Assembly (NCBI RefSeq): GCF_014202995.1 | Contig: NZ_JACHIA010000026.1 | Span: forward strand, 1 to 64,000 | DNA: 64,000 bases | Reading direction: 5' to 3' | DNA from: Longimicrobium terrae | Lineage (GTDB): Bacteria; Gemmatimonadota; Gemmatimonadetes; Longimicrobiales; Longimicrobiaceae | In this document: piece after piece, positions 23,353 to 32,094 of the stretch | How positions within the stretch are numbered: position 1 is the first letter of the stretch | Layout of the letters: each line of letters opens with the position of its first letter | Position numbers and translations under genes: made by a program | Notes under the pieces: generated by a model | What the model was told of the DNA's origin: nothing | Seen by the model: the letters and a program-made list of their open reading frames with translations, nothing else | Database searches by the model: none

Positions 23353-24045
23353 ATGGCCCGTCTGCTCTACCACGGACACTCGTGCTTCACACTGGAAGCA
23401 CCGGACGGGACGCGGATCATGATCGATCCCTTCCTGGACGACAATCCGCTTTCCGACATCAAGAGCAAGGATGTGGAGAAGCTGGACTACATCCTCGTTT
23501 CGCACGGCCATTCCGACCACTTCGCCGACTGCGTGAAGCTGGCGAAGAAGCACGACGCCACCGTGATCTCCACCTTTGAACTGGTGAGCTTCTGCCAGCA
23601 GGAAGAGGGAGTCAAGAAGGGTCACGGAATGAACATCGGCGGCGCGTACGTGTTCCCCTTCGGCCGGGTGAAGCTTACGCCCGCGCTGCACACGGGAAGC
23701 ATCGACGGCGACAAGAACGGCGCGTACACCACCGACTGCTGCGGCTTTCTGATCAGCCTGGACGGCGGGCCCACGGTGTACCACGCCGGCGACACGGCGC
23801 TCATCATGGATCTGCAGCTGCTGCAGGGGCGCGTGGACGTGGCGCTGCTCCCCATCGGCGACAACTTCACCATGGGGCCGGAGGATGCGGCCCGCGCGGT
23901 GGAGATGATTCAGCCGGAAGTGGTCATCCCCATGCACTACAACACGTTCGAGCTCATCAACCAGAACCCGGAAGCGTTCCGGGAGATGGTGGGCGACACC
24001 GCGCGCGTGGAAATCATGCAGCCCGGCGGCTCCTACGAACTCTGA
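23353..24045 (+). CDS. UPF0173-type metal-dependent hydrolase (beta-lactamase fold)
   Basis: The 230-residue cytoplasmic protein has the metallo-beta-lactamase metal site HGHSDHF (residues about 51-57), an N-terminal 'YHGHSCFTLE', 'LHTGSIDGDKNG', 'VYHAGDTAL' and the C-terminal 'IPMHYNTFE', the pattern of the UPF0173 group. The enzymatic substrate is unknown. ATG at 23353. It follows gcvH by about 100 bases containing phased repeats and ends at a clear terminator. Confidence 0.9.
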   Translation: MARLLYHGHSCFTLEAPDGTRIMIDPFLDDNPLSDIKSKDVEKLDYILVSHGHSDHFADCVKLAKKHDATVISTFELVSFCQQEEGVKKGHGMNIGGAYVFPFGRVKLTPALHTGSIDGDKNGAYTTDCCGFLISLDGGPTVYHAGDTALIMDLQLLQGRVDVALLPIGDNFTMGPEDAARAVEMIQPEVVIPMHYNTFELINQNPEAFREMVGDTARVEIMQPGGSYEL

Positions 24046-24067
24046 TCCACCGTCGTTCCGTGGATGA

Positions 24068-24104
24068 AAAGCGCCCTTCCCGGCAACCGGGGAGGGCGCT
24101 TTCT
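24068..24104 (+). terminator. Terminator after the UPF0173 gene
   Basis: AAAGCGCCCTTCCCGG / CCGGGGAGGGCGCTTT around a 5-base loop, followed by CTCGTT; bidirectional in form. Confidence 0.8.
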
Positions 24105-24209
24105 CGTTCGGTGGATGACGCAAAGCGGTGCGTTGCGCATCCGGATAGACGGATGCGCGGCGACAGGCCGGGACGACAAGAAACAATGCCGCGCGTCCGC
24201 GGCTTCGTT

Positions 24210-24300
24210 GAGCGGATGAATCCGCCGCTCCAACGGCGCAAAGCCCCGACACGGCGCGCTGCGCGCGACGTTCGGGGCTTCACCCGCGTTGAGACCTGGG
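24210..24300 (+). repeat. GAATGAATCCGCC hairpin repeat, copy d
   Basis: Starts GAGCGGATGAATCCGCCGCT, hairpin AAGCCCCGAC ... GTTCGGGGCTT, then CACCCGCGTT. Confidence 0.85.
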
Positions 24301-24368
24301 AGTCAGACCGCGCTTGCGGCCACCAGAGCGGGCAGTCGGCCGACGCGCCCCGGACCCGCCTCCGCGCC

Positions 24369-24421
24369 GAACGGCTCCCCCTCCCCCGCTTGCGGGGCGA
24401 GGGGCTGGGGGGAGGGCGGAG
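24369..24421. repeat. CTCCCCCTC hairpin repeat, intergenic copy
   Basis: Related to the copies inside the Nif3 gene (7441-7490) and at 63893-63943; preceded, like the last, by GAACGG. Confidence 0.8.
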
Positions 24422-24720
24422 CCCGCCGCCGCGCCGGGCTTCGCTGGGCGCACGATCCGGTCCCACGCCCGGCCAACCGACTGGACAAACCTTCTTCATA
24501 CCCGCGCTTCTTTTCGGCCTTCCCAATCTCCACCCATCCCCCAAAGGCCTGCAGACCATCCGTTTGCGCACCGGAAACCGGGTCCGCCTCTTGCCTGACC
24601 GGCGCCCCGGCCCGACGTGTTCGCCGATGTCATGGCGAACGCGCCCGGCCGGTCTGAATGTCCTCCGCCGGGGCGGCGGAAGGACGAGTACGGGATTACC
24701 CAGGGATGTGGAGGCGTGGA

Positions 24721-25872
24721 ATGAAAGCATGGTGGATCCTCGCGGCGGCTGCTCTGCCGCTCGCGGCGTGCGACGGCGTGTTCGACAGCGACGACGACGA
24801 CAACAACAACGCGGGCGCGGTGTTCACGATGAACAACGCGGCCAGCGCCAACTACGTGATCGTGTTTCAGCGCTTTGACGACGGCACCCTGGCGCGCGTG
24901 GACTCGGTGGCCACCGGCGGGCGCGGCAGCGGCCCGCACCCGGTGTTCGGCGCCGACCCGCTGGAATCGCAGGACGCGGTAATTCTGTCCAGTGACAACC
25001 GCCTGCTCTTTGTGACCAACGCCGGCAGCAACGAAGTCACCTCGTTCCGCGTCTCCAGCTCCGGCGCGCTCACCCGCGTGAGCACGGTGAGCTCCGGCGG
25101 CGTCATGCCCGTGAGCCTGGCCCACAACGGCGACGTGCTGTACGTGGTGAACGCCATGAACGGCGGCAACATCAGCGGCTTCCGCGTGGGCACCGACGGC
25201 ACGCTCACCGCGCTGTCCGGCAGCACCCGCCCGCTCAGCGGCGCGGCGATGACCGGGCCCGGCTCCATCCGCATCACCCCCAACGGCCAGGCCATCATTG
25301 TCACCGAAAAGATGACCAACAACCTGGTGCTGTACGGGCTCAACAACGGCGTCACCGCGACCGGCCCCACCGTCATTCCGTCGCCCGGGCCCACGCCGTT
25401 CGGCGCGGACTTCGATGCGTCGGGGCGCTACATTCTGTCCATCGGCAACATCGGCCCCAACCGGGCCGCGGTCATGGACGGCAGCTCGGTGGCGTCGCTG
25501 GTGTTCAGCGGCAACGGCGTGACGCCGGTGGCCGCCGCGGTGCCGACGACTGAAACGGCCGCCTGCTGGATCCAGACGACCCCCGACGGCCGCTACGCCT
25601 ACACCACCAACACGGGCAGCGGAACCATCACGGGCTTCAGCATCGGCAGCAACGGCGCGCTCACCCGCATGCGCAGCGACGGCGTGAGCGGCTCCACGGG
25701 CGCCATGAGCATGCCGCTGGACATGGCGTACGCGGACGGGTACCTGTACGCCCTCACCGCCGGCGACCGCGGCATTCACGTGTTCCGCGTGGGGAGCGAC
25801 GGCTCGCTCACGCCGCAGAACAACCTCACGGGTGCGTTCCCCGTCAGCGTGACCGGCCTCGCGGCCTTCTGA
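24721..25872 (+). CDS. Lipoprotein with YncE/lactonase-like beta-propeller
   Basis: The 383-residue protein has a lipoprotein signal (MKAWWILAAAALPLAAC, lipid on Cys17) followed by an acidic linker (DSDDDDNNN). The rest is a series of about 45-50-residue blades with the recurring phrase 'ISGFRVGTDGTLTAL' / 'ITGFSIGSNGALTRM', characteristic of the seven-bladed lactonase/YncE group. It may bind or hydrolyse a ligand at the cell surface; active-site residues cannot be judged from sequence alone. I chose the ATG at 24721 for the signal. It stands alone and ends at a strong terminator. Confidence 0.85.
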   Translation: MKAWWILAAAALPLAACDGVFDSDDDDNNNAGAVFTMNNAASANYVIVFQRFDDGTLARVDSVATGGRGSGPHPVFGADPLESQDAVILSSDNRLLFVTNAGSNEVTSFRVSSSGALTRVSTVSSGGVMPVSLAHNGDVLYVVNAMNGGNISGFRVGTDGTLTALSGSTRPLSGAAMTGPGSIRITPNGQAIIVTEKMTNNLVLYGLNNGVTATGPTVIPSPGPTPFGADFDASGRYILSIGNIGPNRAAVMDGSSVASLVFSGNGVTPVAAAVPTTETAACWIQTTPDGRYAYTTNTGSGTITGFSIGSNGALTRMRSDGVSGSTGAMSMPLDMAYADGYLYALTAGDRGIHVFRVGSDGSLTPQNNLTGAFPVSVTGLAAF

Positions 25873-25893
25873 CGCACGCCGCCTGACGGAAAA

Positions 25894-25926
25894 CGGACGG
25901 GCTGCTCCCATCGGAGCAGCCCGTCC
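25894..25926 (+). terminator. Terminator after the beta-propeller gene
   Basis: ACGGGCTGCTCC / GGAGCAGCCCGT around a short loop, about 25 bases after the stop. Confidence 0.75.
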
Positions 25927-26011
25927 GCGCATTCCGGCCCGTCGTTACATTCGATACGTAACATCCTTAGCCGCCATCGGATGGCAATCCCCCGCCCCGC
26001 CATCATCCGCC

Positions 26012-26059
26012 CCGCCCTCCCCACCGCCCTCCCCACCGCCCTCCCCACCGCCCTCCCCA
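26012..26059. repeat. Tandem repeat, 4 x CCGCCCTCCCCA
   Basis: Four exact 12-bp units in a row, flanked by partial units. The length is a multiple of three, but it lies in no supported gene. Confidence 0.9.
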
Positions 26060-26367
26060 CCGTCGTCCCGCTGCCGAGCCCGGCGATCTGCCATCCCGAT
26101 GAGCGCACCGCGGCAAGCCGTGAATCGATCCTCATCATTCCTCCCATCGGTCGATGATTGACGCAGCGAGCCACGAACGACGCTGTTCCCTGCGGATGGC
26201 GGGCGAAAAAGACGCGTGGCAGCCCGGGATGATTTCCCTCTGCTGCTCCGCTGCTCTGCGTGATCCGCCGTTTTCCTCGCCCGGGATGGCGAGCGGCGGT
26301 GCAAACGGGCGGAAAGCGTCCGTATCGCCTTGACGCCCGCCCCCCCGGCGGCCTACCATCCACCCAC

Positions 26368-27168
26368 ATGCAGACCAACCCCGAGCCCCGCCCCGCTTGG
26401 CGGCTGCTGAACACCGCGCCGGCCCCGGGGGCGTGGAACATGGCCGTGGATGAAGCGCTGGCCGACGCCGTGCGCGCGGGCGGCCCGCCCACCCTGCGGC
26501 TGTACCGGTGGAACCCGGCCTGCCTGTCGCTGGGCCGCAACCAGCCCGGCGACGGCTACGACCGCGACCAGATCCGCCGCCGCGGGCTGGACGTCGTGCG
26601 CAGGCCCACGGGGGGACGCGCCGTTCTGCACGCCCGCGAACTCACCTATTCCGTCGCCGTGCGCGACAACGTGCTGGGCTCGCCGCGGCACGCGTACGCC
26701 GCCGTAAACCGCGCCCTGGTGGCCGGCCTGCGCGCGCTGGGCGTGGACGCGCACCTGCAGCCCGCGGGCGGTGGGCGCGCCCCGCTTCCCTCGCTGGCGC
26801 CGTGCTTTGAGCAGCCGGTGGAGGGGGAGGTGGTGGCGGGCGGCCGCAAGCTGGTGGGGAGCGCGCAGCGGCGGGAGCGCGGCGTCATTCTGCAGCACGG
26901 CTCGCTGATCCTGCACGACGACCAGGCGCTGCTGGCGGAGCTGATGCACCCCGGCGCCGCCCTCCCCGCCGCCTCGCCTCCGGCCGCGCTGGCCGAGCTG
27001 ATGGGCACCGTTCCGGACTGGCGGGACCTCTCCAACGCCATCGCCGGTGGATGGCGCGAATCGGTCGGCGGCGAGCTCGTGGAGGACACGCTCTCCGCCG
27101 AGGACGAGGAGCGCGCGGCGGGCCACCGGGCGCGCTACGAGGACCCGGCATGGACTTGGCATCGTTGA
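26368..27168 (+). CDS. Lipoate-protein ligase / octanoyltransferase (LplA-LipM fold)
   Basis: The 266-residue protein of the biotin/lipoate ligase fold has 'AWNMAVDEALADAV', the family motif RRPTGGRAVLH (residues about 78-88), a conserved Cys in 'LAPCFEQPVEGEV' and the substrate lysine region 'GGRKLVGSAQRRERG'. The cysteine supports a LipM-like octanoyltransferase rather than an ATP-dependent ligase, but both remain possible. A likely substrate, GcvH, is encoded 3.5 kb upstream. ATG at 26368. The next gene starts 56 bases on. Confidence 0.85.
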   Translation: MQTNPEPRPAWRLLNTAPAPGAWNMAVDEALADAVRAGGPPTLRLYRWNPACLSLGRNQPGDGYDRDQIRRRGLDVVRRPTGGRAVLHARELTYSVAVRDNVLGSPRHAYAAVNRALVAGLRALGVDAHLQPAGGGRAPLPSLAPCFEQPVEGEVVAGGRKLVGSAQRRERGVILQHGSLILHDDQALLAELMHPGAALPAASPPAALAELMGTVPDWRDLSNAIAGGWRESVGGELVEDTLSAEDEERAAGHRARYEDPAWTWHR

Positions 27169-27223
27169 CCCGTTTCGCGGCCCCGAGCCGCGCGATCCAA
27201 CACCGACGATCACGGGGAATGGG

Positions 27224-28855
27224 ATGAACGCCAGACACGCCAGGACCGCGCTGGCCGCGCTGCTCGCCGCGGCCCTCACCGCCTGCGGCGGAGGAGACCG
27301 GGGCGGCGACGCGGGCGGAGCCGGCAAGGACGACGGAACCCCGCAGCGGGGCGGCACCGGCGTCGTGGCCGTGCTCACCGACTTTCAGGCGTTCAACCCC
27401 GTCACCAACACGGCGCTGACGACGGACGACGTCATCAAGCACATGCTGTTCACGCCCATCATCCAGTATGATGAGAAGCTGAACCCCAAGCCGTGGCTGG
27501 CCGAGCGCTGGGAGCTTTCCGACACCGCCGTCGTCTTTTTTCTGCGCAAGGACGTGAAGTGGCACGACGGCCAGCCGGTGACGGCCGAGGACGTCAAGTT
27601 CACCTTTGACCTGGCCAAGGACTCGGCCACCGCGTCGCTGATCGGCTCGGCGTACGTCAACATGATCAAGTCCGCCACCGTGGTGGACCCGTACACCATC
27701 CGCTTCGGCTTCGTGGCCCCGCACGCGCAGGCGCTGGACGCCTTCTGGTGGCCGCCGCTGCCCAGGCACCTGCTGGCCAACGTGGCGCCAGGGCAGCTTT
27801 CCACCGCGCCGTTCAACCGCAACCCGGTGGGCAGCGGGCCCTTCAAGTTCGCGGACTGGAAGCCCACGCAGTCGGTGACCTTCGAGGCCAACCCGGACTT
27901 TCCCGAGGCGCTGGGCGGCCGCCCCAACCTGGACCGCGTGGTGTTCCGCATCGTCCCCGAGGCCACCACCATGGTCACGGAGCTGGTGAACGGCACGGCC
28001 GACATGATCGGCTACACCCTGCTGCCGGACCAGGCCAAGTCCATCGACGGCCAGCGCGGGCTGGAGCTGCGCCACTACCCGTCGCGCGAGTTCACCTTCT
28101 TTGCGTGGAACAACACCCGGCCGCTCTTTGCCGACGCCCGCGTGCGCCGCGCGCTCACCATGGGCATCGACCGGCAGCAGATCATCACCGGGCTGCTGCA
28201 GGGCTACGGGCAGCCGGCAACGGGGATGATCCCGGCGTGGAGCCCCATGTACACGCAGATGCAGCCGCTGCCGTACGACGCCAACGCGGCCAAGCAGCTT
28301 CTGCAGCAGGCGGGGTGGACGGACACCAACCGCGACGGCGTTCTGGACAAGGGCGGGCAGCCGCTGCGCTTTTCGCTCACCATCAACTCCGCCAACCGCT
28401 CGCACGGCGACATCGCGCAGGTGGTGCAGCGGCAGCTCAAGCAGATCGGCGTGGACCTGCAGATCCGCCCGCAGGAGTTCCAGTCCATGCTGCAGCAGTA
28501 CAAGGGGCGCGAGTACGACGCGGTGCTGGCCAACTGGAGCCTGGACACCTTCAAGGTCGATCCCTCGCCCCTGTTCTCCTGCGCGCAGGCGCGAGTAAAG
28601 GGCAGCGCCAACCGCACCGGGTACTGCAATCCCCAGGGCGACGAGCTGGCCAGCCGCGCCATGCGCAGCACCGATCCCGCCGCCGCCAAGCAGCTGTGGG
28701 CGCAGTGGTCGCAGCTGCTGCAGCAGGACCAGCCCATCACCTTTCTGTACTGGACCGAGGACCTGGCCGGGGTGGGCCCGCGCGTGCGCAACGTGCAGAC
28801 CGACGCGCGCAGCAAGATCGTGAACATCGCCGAGTGGTGGCACCGCGGCCGCTAG
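27224..28855 (+). CDS. Peptide/nickel-type ABC solute-binding lipoprotein 1
   Basis: The 543-residue protein has a lipoprotein signal (lipobox LTAC near residue 21) and an SBP family 5 fold: 'LTDFQAFNPVTNTALTTDDV', 'WHDGQPVTAEDVKFTF', 'NPVGSGPFKFADW', 'ADARVRRALTMGIDRQQI' and 'VDLQIRPQEFQSMLQQY'. It captures an oligopeptide or similar solute for the permease encoded downstream. A hairpin (28882-28913) follows its stop, so it may be expressed partly separately from the second binding protein. ATG at 27224. Confidence 0.9.
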   Translation: MNARHARTALAALLAAALTACGGGDRGGDAGGAGKDDGTPQRGGTGVVAVLTDFQAFNPVTNTALTTDDVIKHMLFTPIIQYDEKLNPKPWLAERWELSDTAVVFFLRKDVKWHDGQPVTAEDVKFTFDLAKDSATASLIGSAYVNMIKSATVVDPYTIRFGFVAPHAQALDAFWWPPLPRHLLANVAPGQLSTAPFNRNPVGSGPFKFADWKPTQSVTFEANPDFPEALGGRPNLDRVVFRIVPEATTMVTELVNGTADMIGYTLLPDQAKSIDGQRGLELRHYPSREFTFFAWNNTRPLFADARVRRALTMGIDRQQIITGLLQGYGQPATGMIPAWSPMYTQMQPLPYDANAAKQLLQQAGWTDTNRDGVLDKGGQPLRFSLTINSANRSHGDIAQVVQRQLKQIGVDLQIRPQEFQSMLQQYKGREYDAVLANWSLDTFKVDPSPLFSCAQARVKGSANRTGYCNPQGDELASRAMRSTDPAAAKQLWAQWSQLLQQDQPITFLYWTEDLAGVGPRVRNVQTDARSKIVNIAEWWHRGR

Positions 28856-29378
28856 ACCGCCGGATCCGCAGGCAGGCATACCGGGGGAGCCCCGCCAGGC
28901 GCGGGGCTCTCCCGCGCCCGGCTCCCCCGGCGCGCGAACCGCTCTCCTGACGTTTGATGACGACGATCCCCGGTCGCGCGGATCGTGAACCGAAATCCCG
29001 CCCACGCCGCGCTACCTTCACGATCTACGCGGGCAGCCGCGAGCGGGCGGACCGTATCGGACCTGCCCCGTGAGGTCCGGACCGGGCCGGCGCGGTCGGG
29101 ATGGCCGTCGATGGCCGGGCCGCGGGCGGATGGACGGAAGCCGTCCGTGAACGCCCTACCGCGCACCATCGACCAGGCTCGAGACTTCCACGGCATCATG
29201 GACGGCGAGGCGCGTCGTGCAGGCGGCTGGCTGACCCCGCGCCTTTTCCTGTTCCAAAGAGCGCCTGGACGATGTGAGCAGCCGGGTGCGCGACGGGCAC
29301 GCGCCGGCGCGCCGGGCGCAGACAGTGGGTACCTTCTCCCCAACGGCCGCGCCCGGCAGGGCGGCGGCGGATAACCGG
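28856..29378. other. Gap between the two binding-protein genes
   Basis: 523 bases with no supported gene. It contains a terminator-like hairpin at 28882-28913 (GGGAGCCCCGC / GCGGGGCTCTCCC). I see no recognisable promoter or repeat elsewhere in it. Confidence 0.5.
28882..28913 (+). terminator. Hairpin after the first binding-protein gene
   Basis: GGGGGAGCCCCGC / GCGGGGCTCTCCC with a 5-base loop; no strong T-tract. It may reduce read-through into the rest of the transporter genes. Confidence 0.5.
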
Positions 29379-31103
29379 ATGAACTACACGGGCGGATGGA
29401 TGCGGGGCGCGCGGCGGACGGCCGCCGCGCTGGCGGTGGTGCTGGGGGCGTGCACGGACGGCGGCGGCGGGTCTGGCGAGAAGACCGCCGCCCCGCGCGG
29501 CGGCGGCGCGGAGCCTAAACTCGGCGGCACCGTGGTGGTGGCCGAGGCGGGCGACGTGCAGCAGCCGCTTCCCCTGCTGTTCACGGGAGCGCCCGACGGC
29601 GACCTCATGGACATGATGTACATGGGGCTCACCGCGCAGGCGTGGGAAAACGGGCGTCTGGTCTACCAGACCTCCGACGACTCGCCCATGGCCATCGCCT
29701 GGCTGCACGAGTACACGGGGCCGGACTCCACGGCCATCCGCTTCCGCATGCGCAGCGCGCTGCGCTGGTCCGACGGCAAACCCATCACCGCGCGCGACGT
29801 GGTGTGGACCTACCGCACCCTGGCGGACCCGCGCGCCGCCTCGCCGCACTCCGACGTCACCAAGCAGCTGGACTCGGTGCGCGCGGAAAACGACTCCACC
29901 GTCGTCTTCCACTTCAAGCGCCACTACCCGGAAATGCTCTTTGACGCGGGCACCGGCATCATGCCGGAGCACGTGTACGCCTCCACCCCGCCGGAGCGGC
30001 TGGCCTCGCACCCCGTGCTGGGGCGGCTGGAGACGATGGTGGTGAGCGGCCCGTGGAAGGTGGGCGCGCGGCAGGCCGGGCGGCAGACCACGCTGGTGCA
30101 CAACCCGCATTTTCCGGAGGAATTCCGCCCGCGGCTGGACCGCATCGTCCTGCGCGTGGTTCCCGACCCCGGCACCCGGGTCACGGAGCTGCGCAACGGC
30201 ACGGTGGACGTGGGGCGCGGCATCACCTTCGAACGGGTGCGGGAGCTGCGCGGGCAGGCACCCAATCTGCGTTGGGAGCGCGAGGACGACCGGTACTGGG
30301 AGTTCGTGGCGTACAATCAGCGCAAGGTGGCCGCCTTTCGCGACGCGAGGGTGCGGCGCGCGCTGGGGATGGCGGTGAACGTGCCGGGGATCGTGCAGAC
30401 GCTGGCCATGGGGGAGTTCGCCACCCCGGCCACCGGCCCGTACCCCCCCATCTTCCGCGATCTGTACGACCCGGCCGTCCGGCCGCTGGCGTACGACACG
30501 GCGGGGGCGCGGGCGCTGCTGGACTCGGCGGGGTGGCGCGACGCGGACGGCGACGGAATCCGCGAAAAGGACGGGCGGCCGCTGCGCTTTACCCTGCTGA
30601 CCAACACGGGCAACCAGCGCCGGCAGGACGTGTCCACCATCCTGCAGCAGCAGTGGAAGGCCGTGGGGGCCGACATGCGGATCCAGATGCTGGAGCTGGG
30701 CGCGCTCAACCAGCGCATGCTGGTGGACCACGACTTCGAGGCCGTGCTCACCAGCTGGGGCGTCTCGCTCACGCCGGACGTGTCGGCCATGTGGACCAGC
30801 GGCGGTGCGTACAACCTCACCGGGTACAGCAGCGCCGAGACGGACTCGCTGATCGCCCGGGCGGCGGCCCAGGCCCGGCCGGAGGGGGCCAACCCGCTGT
30901 GGCGTTCCGTGGCGGCCAGGATCGTGCAGGACCAGCCGTATACGTCACTGTACTACTACGACCCGGTAACCGGCGTTAACAACCGGGTGCAGGGCACGCA
31001 CGTCACCAGCTTCGGCGCCTACGCGCGCAGCTGGGAATGGTGGGTTCGCGACGCGCCGGGGCGCGGGGCGAAGGCCGACAGCTCAGAGGGAGGATCGAGA
31101 TAA
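29379..31103 (+). CDS. Peptide/nickel-type ABC solute-binding lipoprotein 2
   Basis: The 574-residue SBP family 5 lipoprotein has a lipobox near LGAC (about residue 26). Domains follow the family: 'LRWSDGKPITARDVVWTYRT', 'VSGPWKVGARQAG', 'FRDARVRRALGMAVNVPGIV' and 'ADMRIQMLELGALNQRML'. It is only distantly similar to the first binding protein, so it probably has a different ligand. The ATG at 29379 was chosen; an in-frame ATG at 29400 gives a shorter signal. Four bases separate its stop from the first permease gene. Confidence 0.9.
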   Translation: MNYTGGWMRGARRTAAALAVVLGACTDGGGGSGEKTAAPRGGGAEPKLGGTVVVAEAGDVQQPLPLLFTGAPDGDLMDMMYMGLTAQAWENGRLVYQTSDDSPMAIAWLHEYTGPDSTAIRFRMRSALRWSDGKPITARDVVWTYRTLADPRAASPHSDVTKQLDSVRAENDSTVVFHFKRHYPEMLFDAGTGIMPEHVYASTPPERLASHPVLGRLETMVVSGPWKVGARQAGRQTTLVHNPHFPEEFRPRLDRIVLRVVPDPGTRVTELRNGTVDVGRGITFERVRELRGQAPNLRWEREDDRYWEFVAYNQRKVAAFRDARVRRALGMAVNVPGIVQTLAMGEFATPATGPYPPIFRDLYDPAVRPLAYDTAGARALLDSAGWRDADGDGIREKDGRPLRFTLLTNTGNQRRQDVSTILQQQWKAVGADMRIQMLELGALNQRMLVDHDFEAVLTSWGVSLTPDVSAMWTSGGAYNLTGYSSAETDSLIARAAAQARPEGANPLWRSVAARIVQDQPYTSLYYYDPVTGVNNRVQGTHVTSFGAYARSWEWWVRDAPGRGAKADSSEGGSR

Positions 31104-31107
31104 GGGG

Positions 31108-32091
31108 ATGATCGCATACCTGGTCCGGCGGCTGCTCGGCGCCATTCCCCTTCTGCTGGGGATCCTGACGCTCATCTTCTTCGTGCTGCACATGGCGCCG
31201 GGCGACCCGGTGCTCAAGTTCGCCAGCCCCAACGTGAGCCCCGAGGTGCTGGACCAGATGCGCCGCAACTTCGGGCTCGACCAGCCGCTGCACGTGCAGT
31301 ACTTCAAGTGGCTGTGGAGCTTCGTGCGGGGCGACTTCGGCTACTCGTTCGGGCAGATGCGGCCCATCAACGAGATCCTTCCCGAGATCCTGTGGAACAC
31401 GCTGCAGCTCACGCTGATCTCCCTGGTGGTGATCTTCGTGATCGGCATGCTCATCGGCATCGTGCAGGCGGTTCGCCAGTACAGCATCGCCGACAACGTG
31501 CTGACCTTCGTGGCGCTGTTCTTCTATTCGATGCCGAGCTTCTGGTTCGCCCTGATGCTCATCCTCATCTTTTCGCTGCACGCGGGGCAGGCCGGATGGC
31601 CGCTCGCCCTGCCTGCGTCGGGAATGACGAGCATCGACTACGACTACCTTTCGGCGGGCGGCAAGATCGGCGACCGCTTTCTGCACCTGATCCTTCCCGC
31701 CATCGCGCTGGGCGTGGGCTCGGCGGCGGGCGTCGCGCGGTACATGCGCGGCGCCATGCTGGAAGTGATTCACCAGGACTACATCCGTACGGCCCGCGCC
31801 AAGGGCCTGTCGGAGCGCACCGTCATCTTCCGCCACGCGCTGCGCAACGCGCTCATCCCCATCATCACCCTGCTGGGGCTGTACCTGCCGTTCCTGCTTT
31901 CGGGCGCGGTGCTGGTGGAAACGATCTTCGCCTGGCCGGGAATGGGGCGCGCCATCGTGGAAGCCATTCTGGCGCGCGACTACCCGATGGTGATGGCAAC
32001 CTCGTTCGTGATCGCGGCGATGGTGGTGTTCGGCAACCTGCTGTCGGACGCGCTGTACGCCGTGGTGGACCCCCGCATCCGGAACGACTGA
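31108..32091 (+). CDS. ABC transporter permease (DppB/OppB type)
   Basis: The 327-residue inner-membrane protein starts MIAYLVRRLLGAIPLLLGI, the usual DppB N-terminus, with six predicted membrane segments. The EAA loop is 'YIRTARAKGLSERTVIFRHALRNALIPI'-like, around residues 225-250, where the ATPase docks. The C-terminus ends 'LLSDALYAVVDPRIRND'. It pairs with the next permease. It is four bases downstream of the binding-protein gene. Confidence 0.93.
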   Translation: MIAYLVRRLLGAIPLLLGILTLIFFVLHMAPGDPVLKFASPNVSPEVLDQMRRNFGLDQPLHVQYFKWLWSFVRGDFGYSFGQMRPINEILPEILWNTLQLTLISLVVIFVIGMLIGIVQAVRQYSIADNVLTFVALFFYSMPSFWFALMLILIFSLHAGQAGWPLALPASGMTSIDYDYLSAGGKIGDRFLHLILPAIALGVGSAAGVARYMRGAMLEVIHQDYIRTARAKGLSERTVIFRHALRNALIPIITLLGLYLPFLLSGAVLVETIFAWPGMGRAIVEAILARDYPMVMATSFVIAAMVVFGNLLSDALYAVVDPRIRND

Positions 32092-32094
32092 ACC

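Larger units (their letters stand above)
24046..24720. other. Gene-free gap with terminator and repeats
   Basis: No gene is supported between the UPF0173 gene and the beta-propeller gene. It holds a terminator (24068-24104), a GAATGAATCCGCC-type hairpin repeat (24210-24300), a CTCCCCCTC-type hairpin repeat (24369-24421) and the upstream region of the next gene, where I see no clear promoter. Confidence 0.65.
25873..26367. other. Gene-free gap with terminator, tandem repeat and repeat remnant
   Basis: No gene is supported. It holds a terminator (25894-25926), a four-unit 12-bp tandem repeat (26012-26059) and a remnant of the inner arm of the AACTGC element family near 26232-26262 (CTGCTGCTCCGCTGCTCTGC). 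Confidence 0.6.

Noticed and set aside
26885-29005. A 706-codon open frame on the - strand across the first binding-protein gene
   Set aside because: Shadow frame; the + strand product is a complete SBP family 5 lipoprotein.
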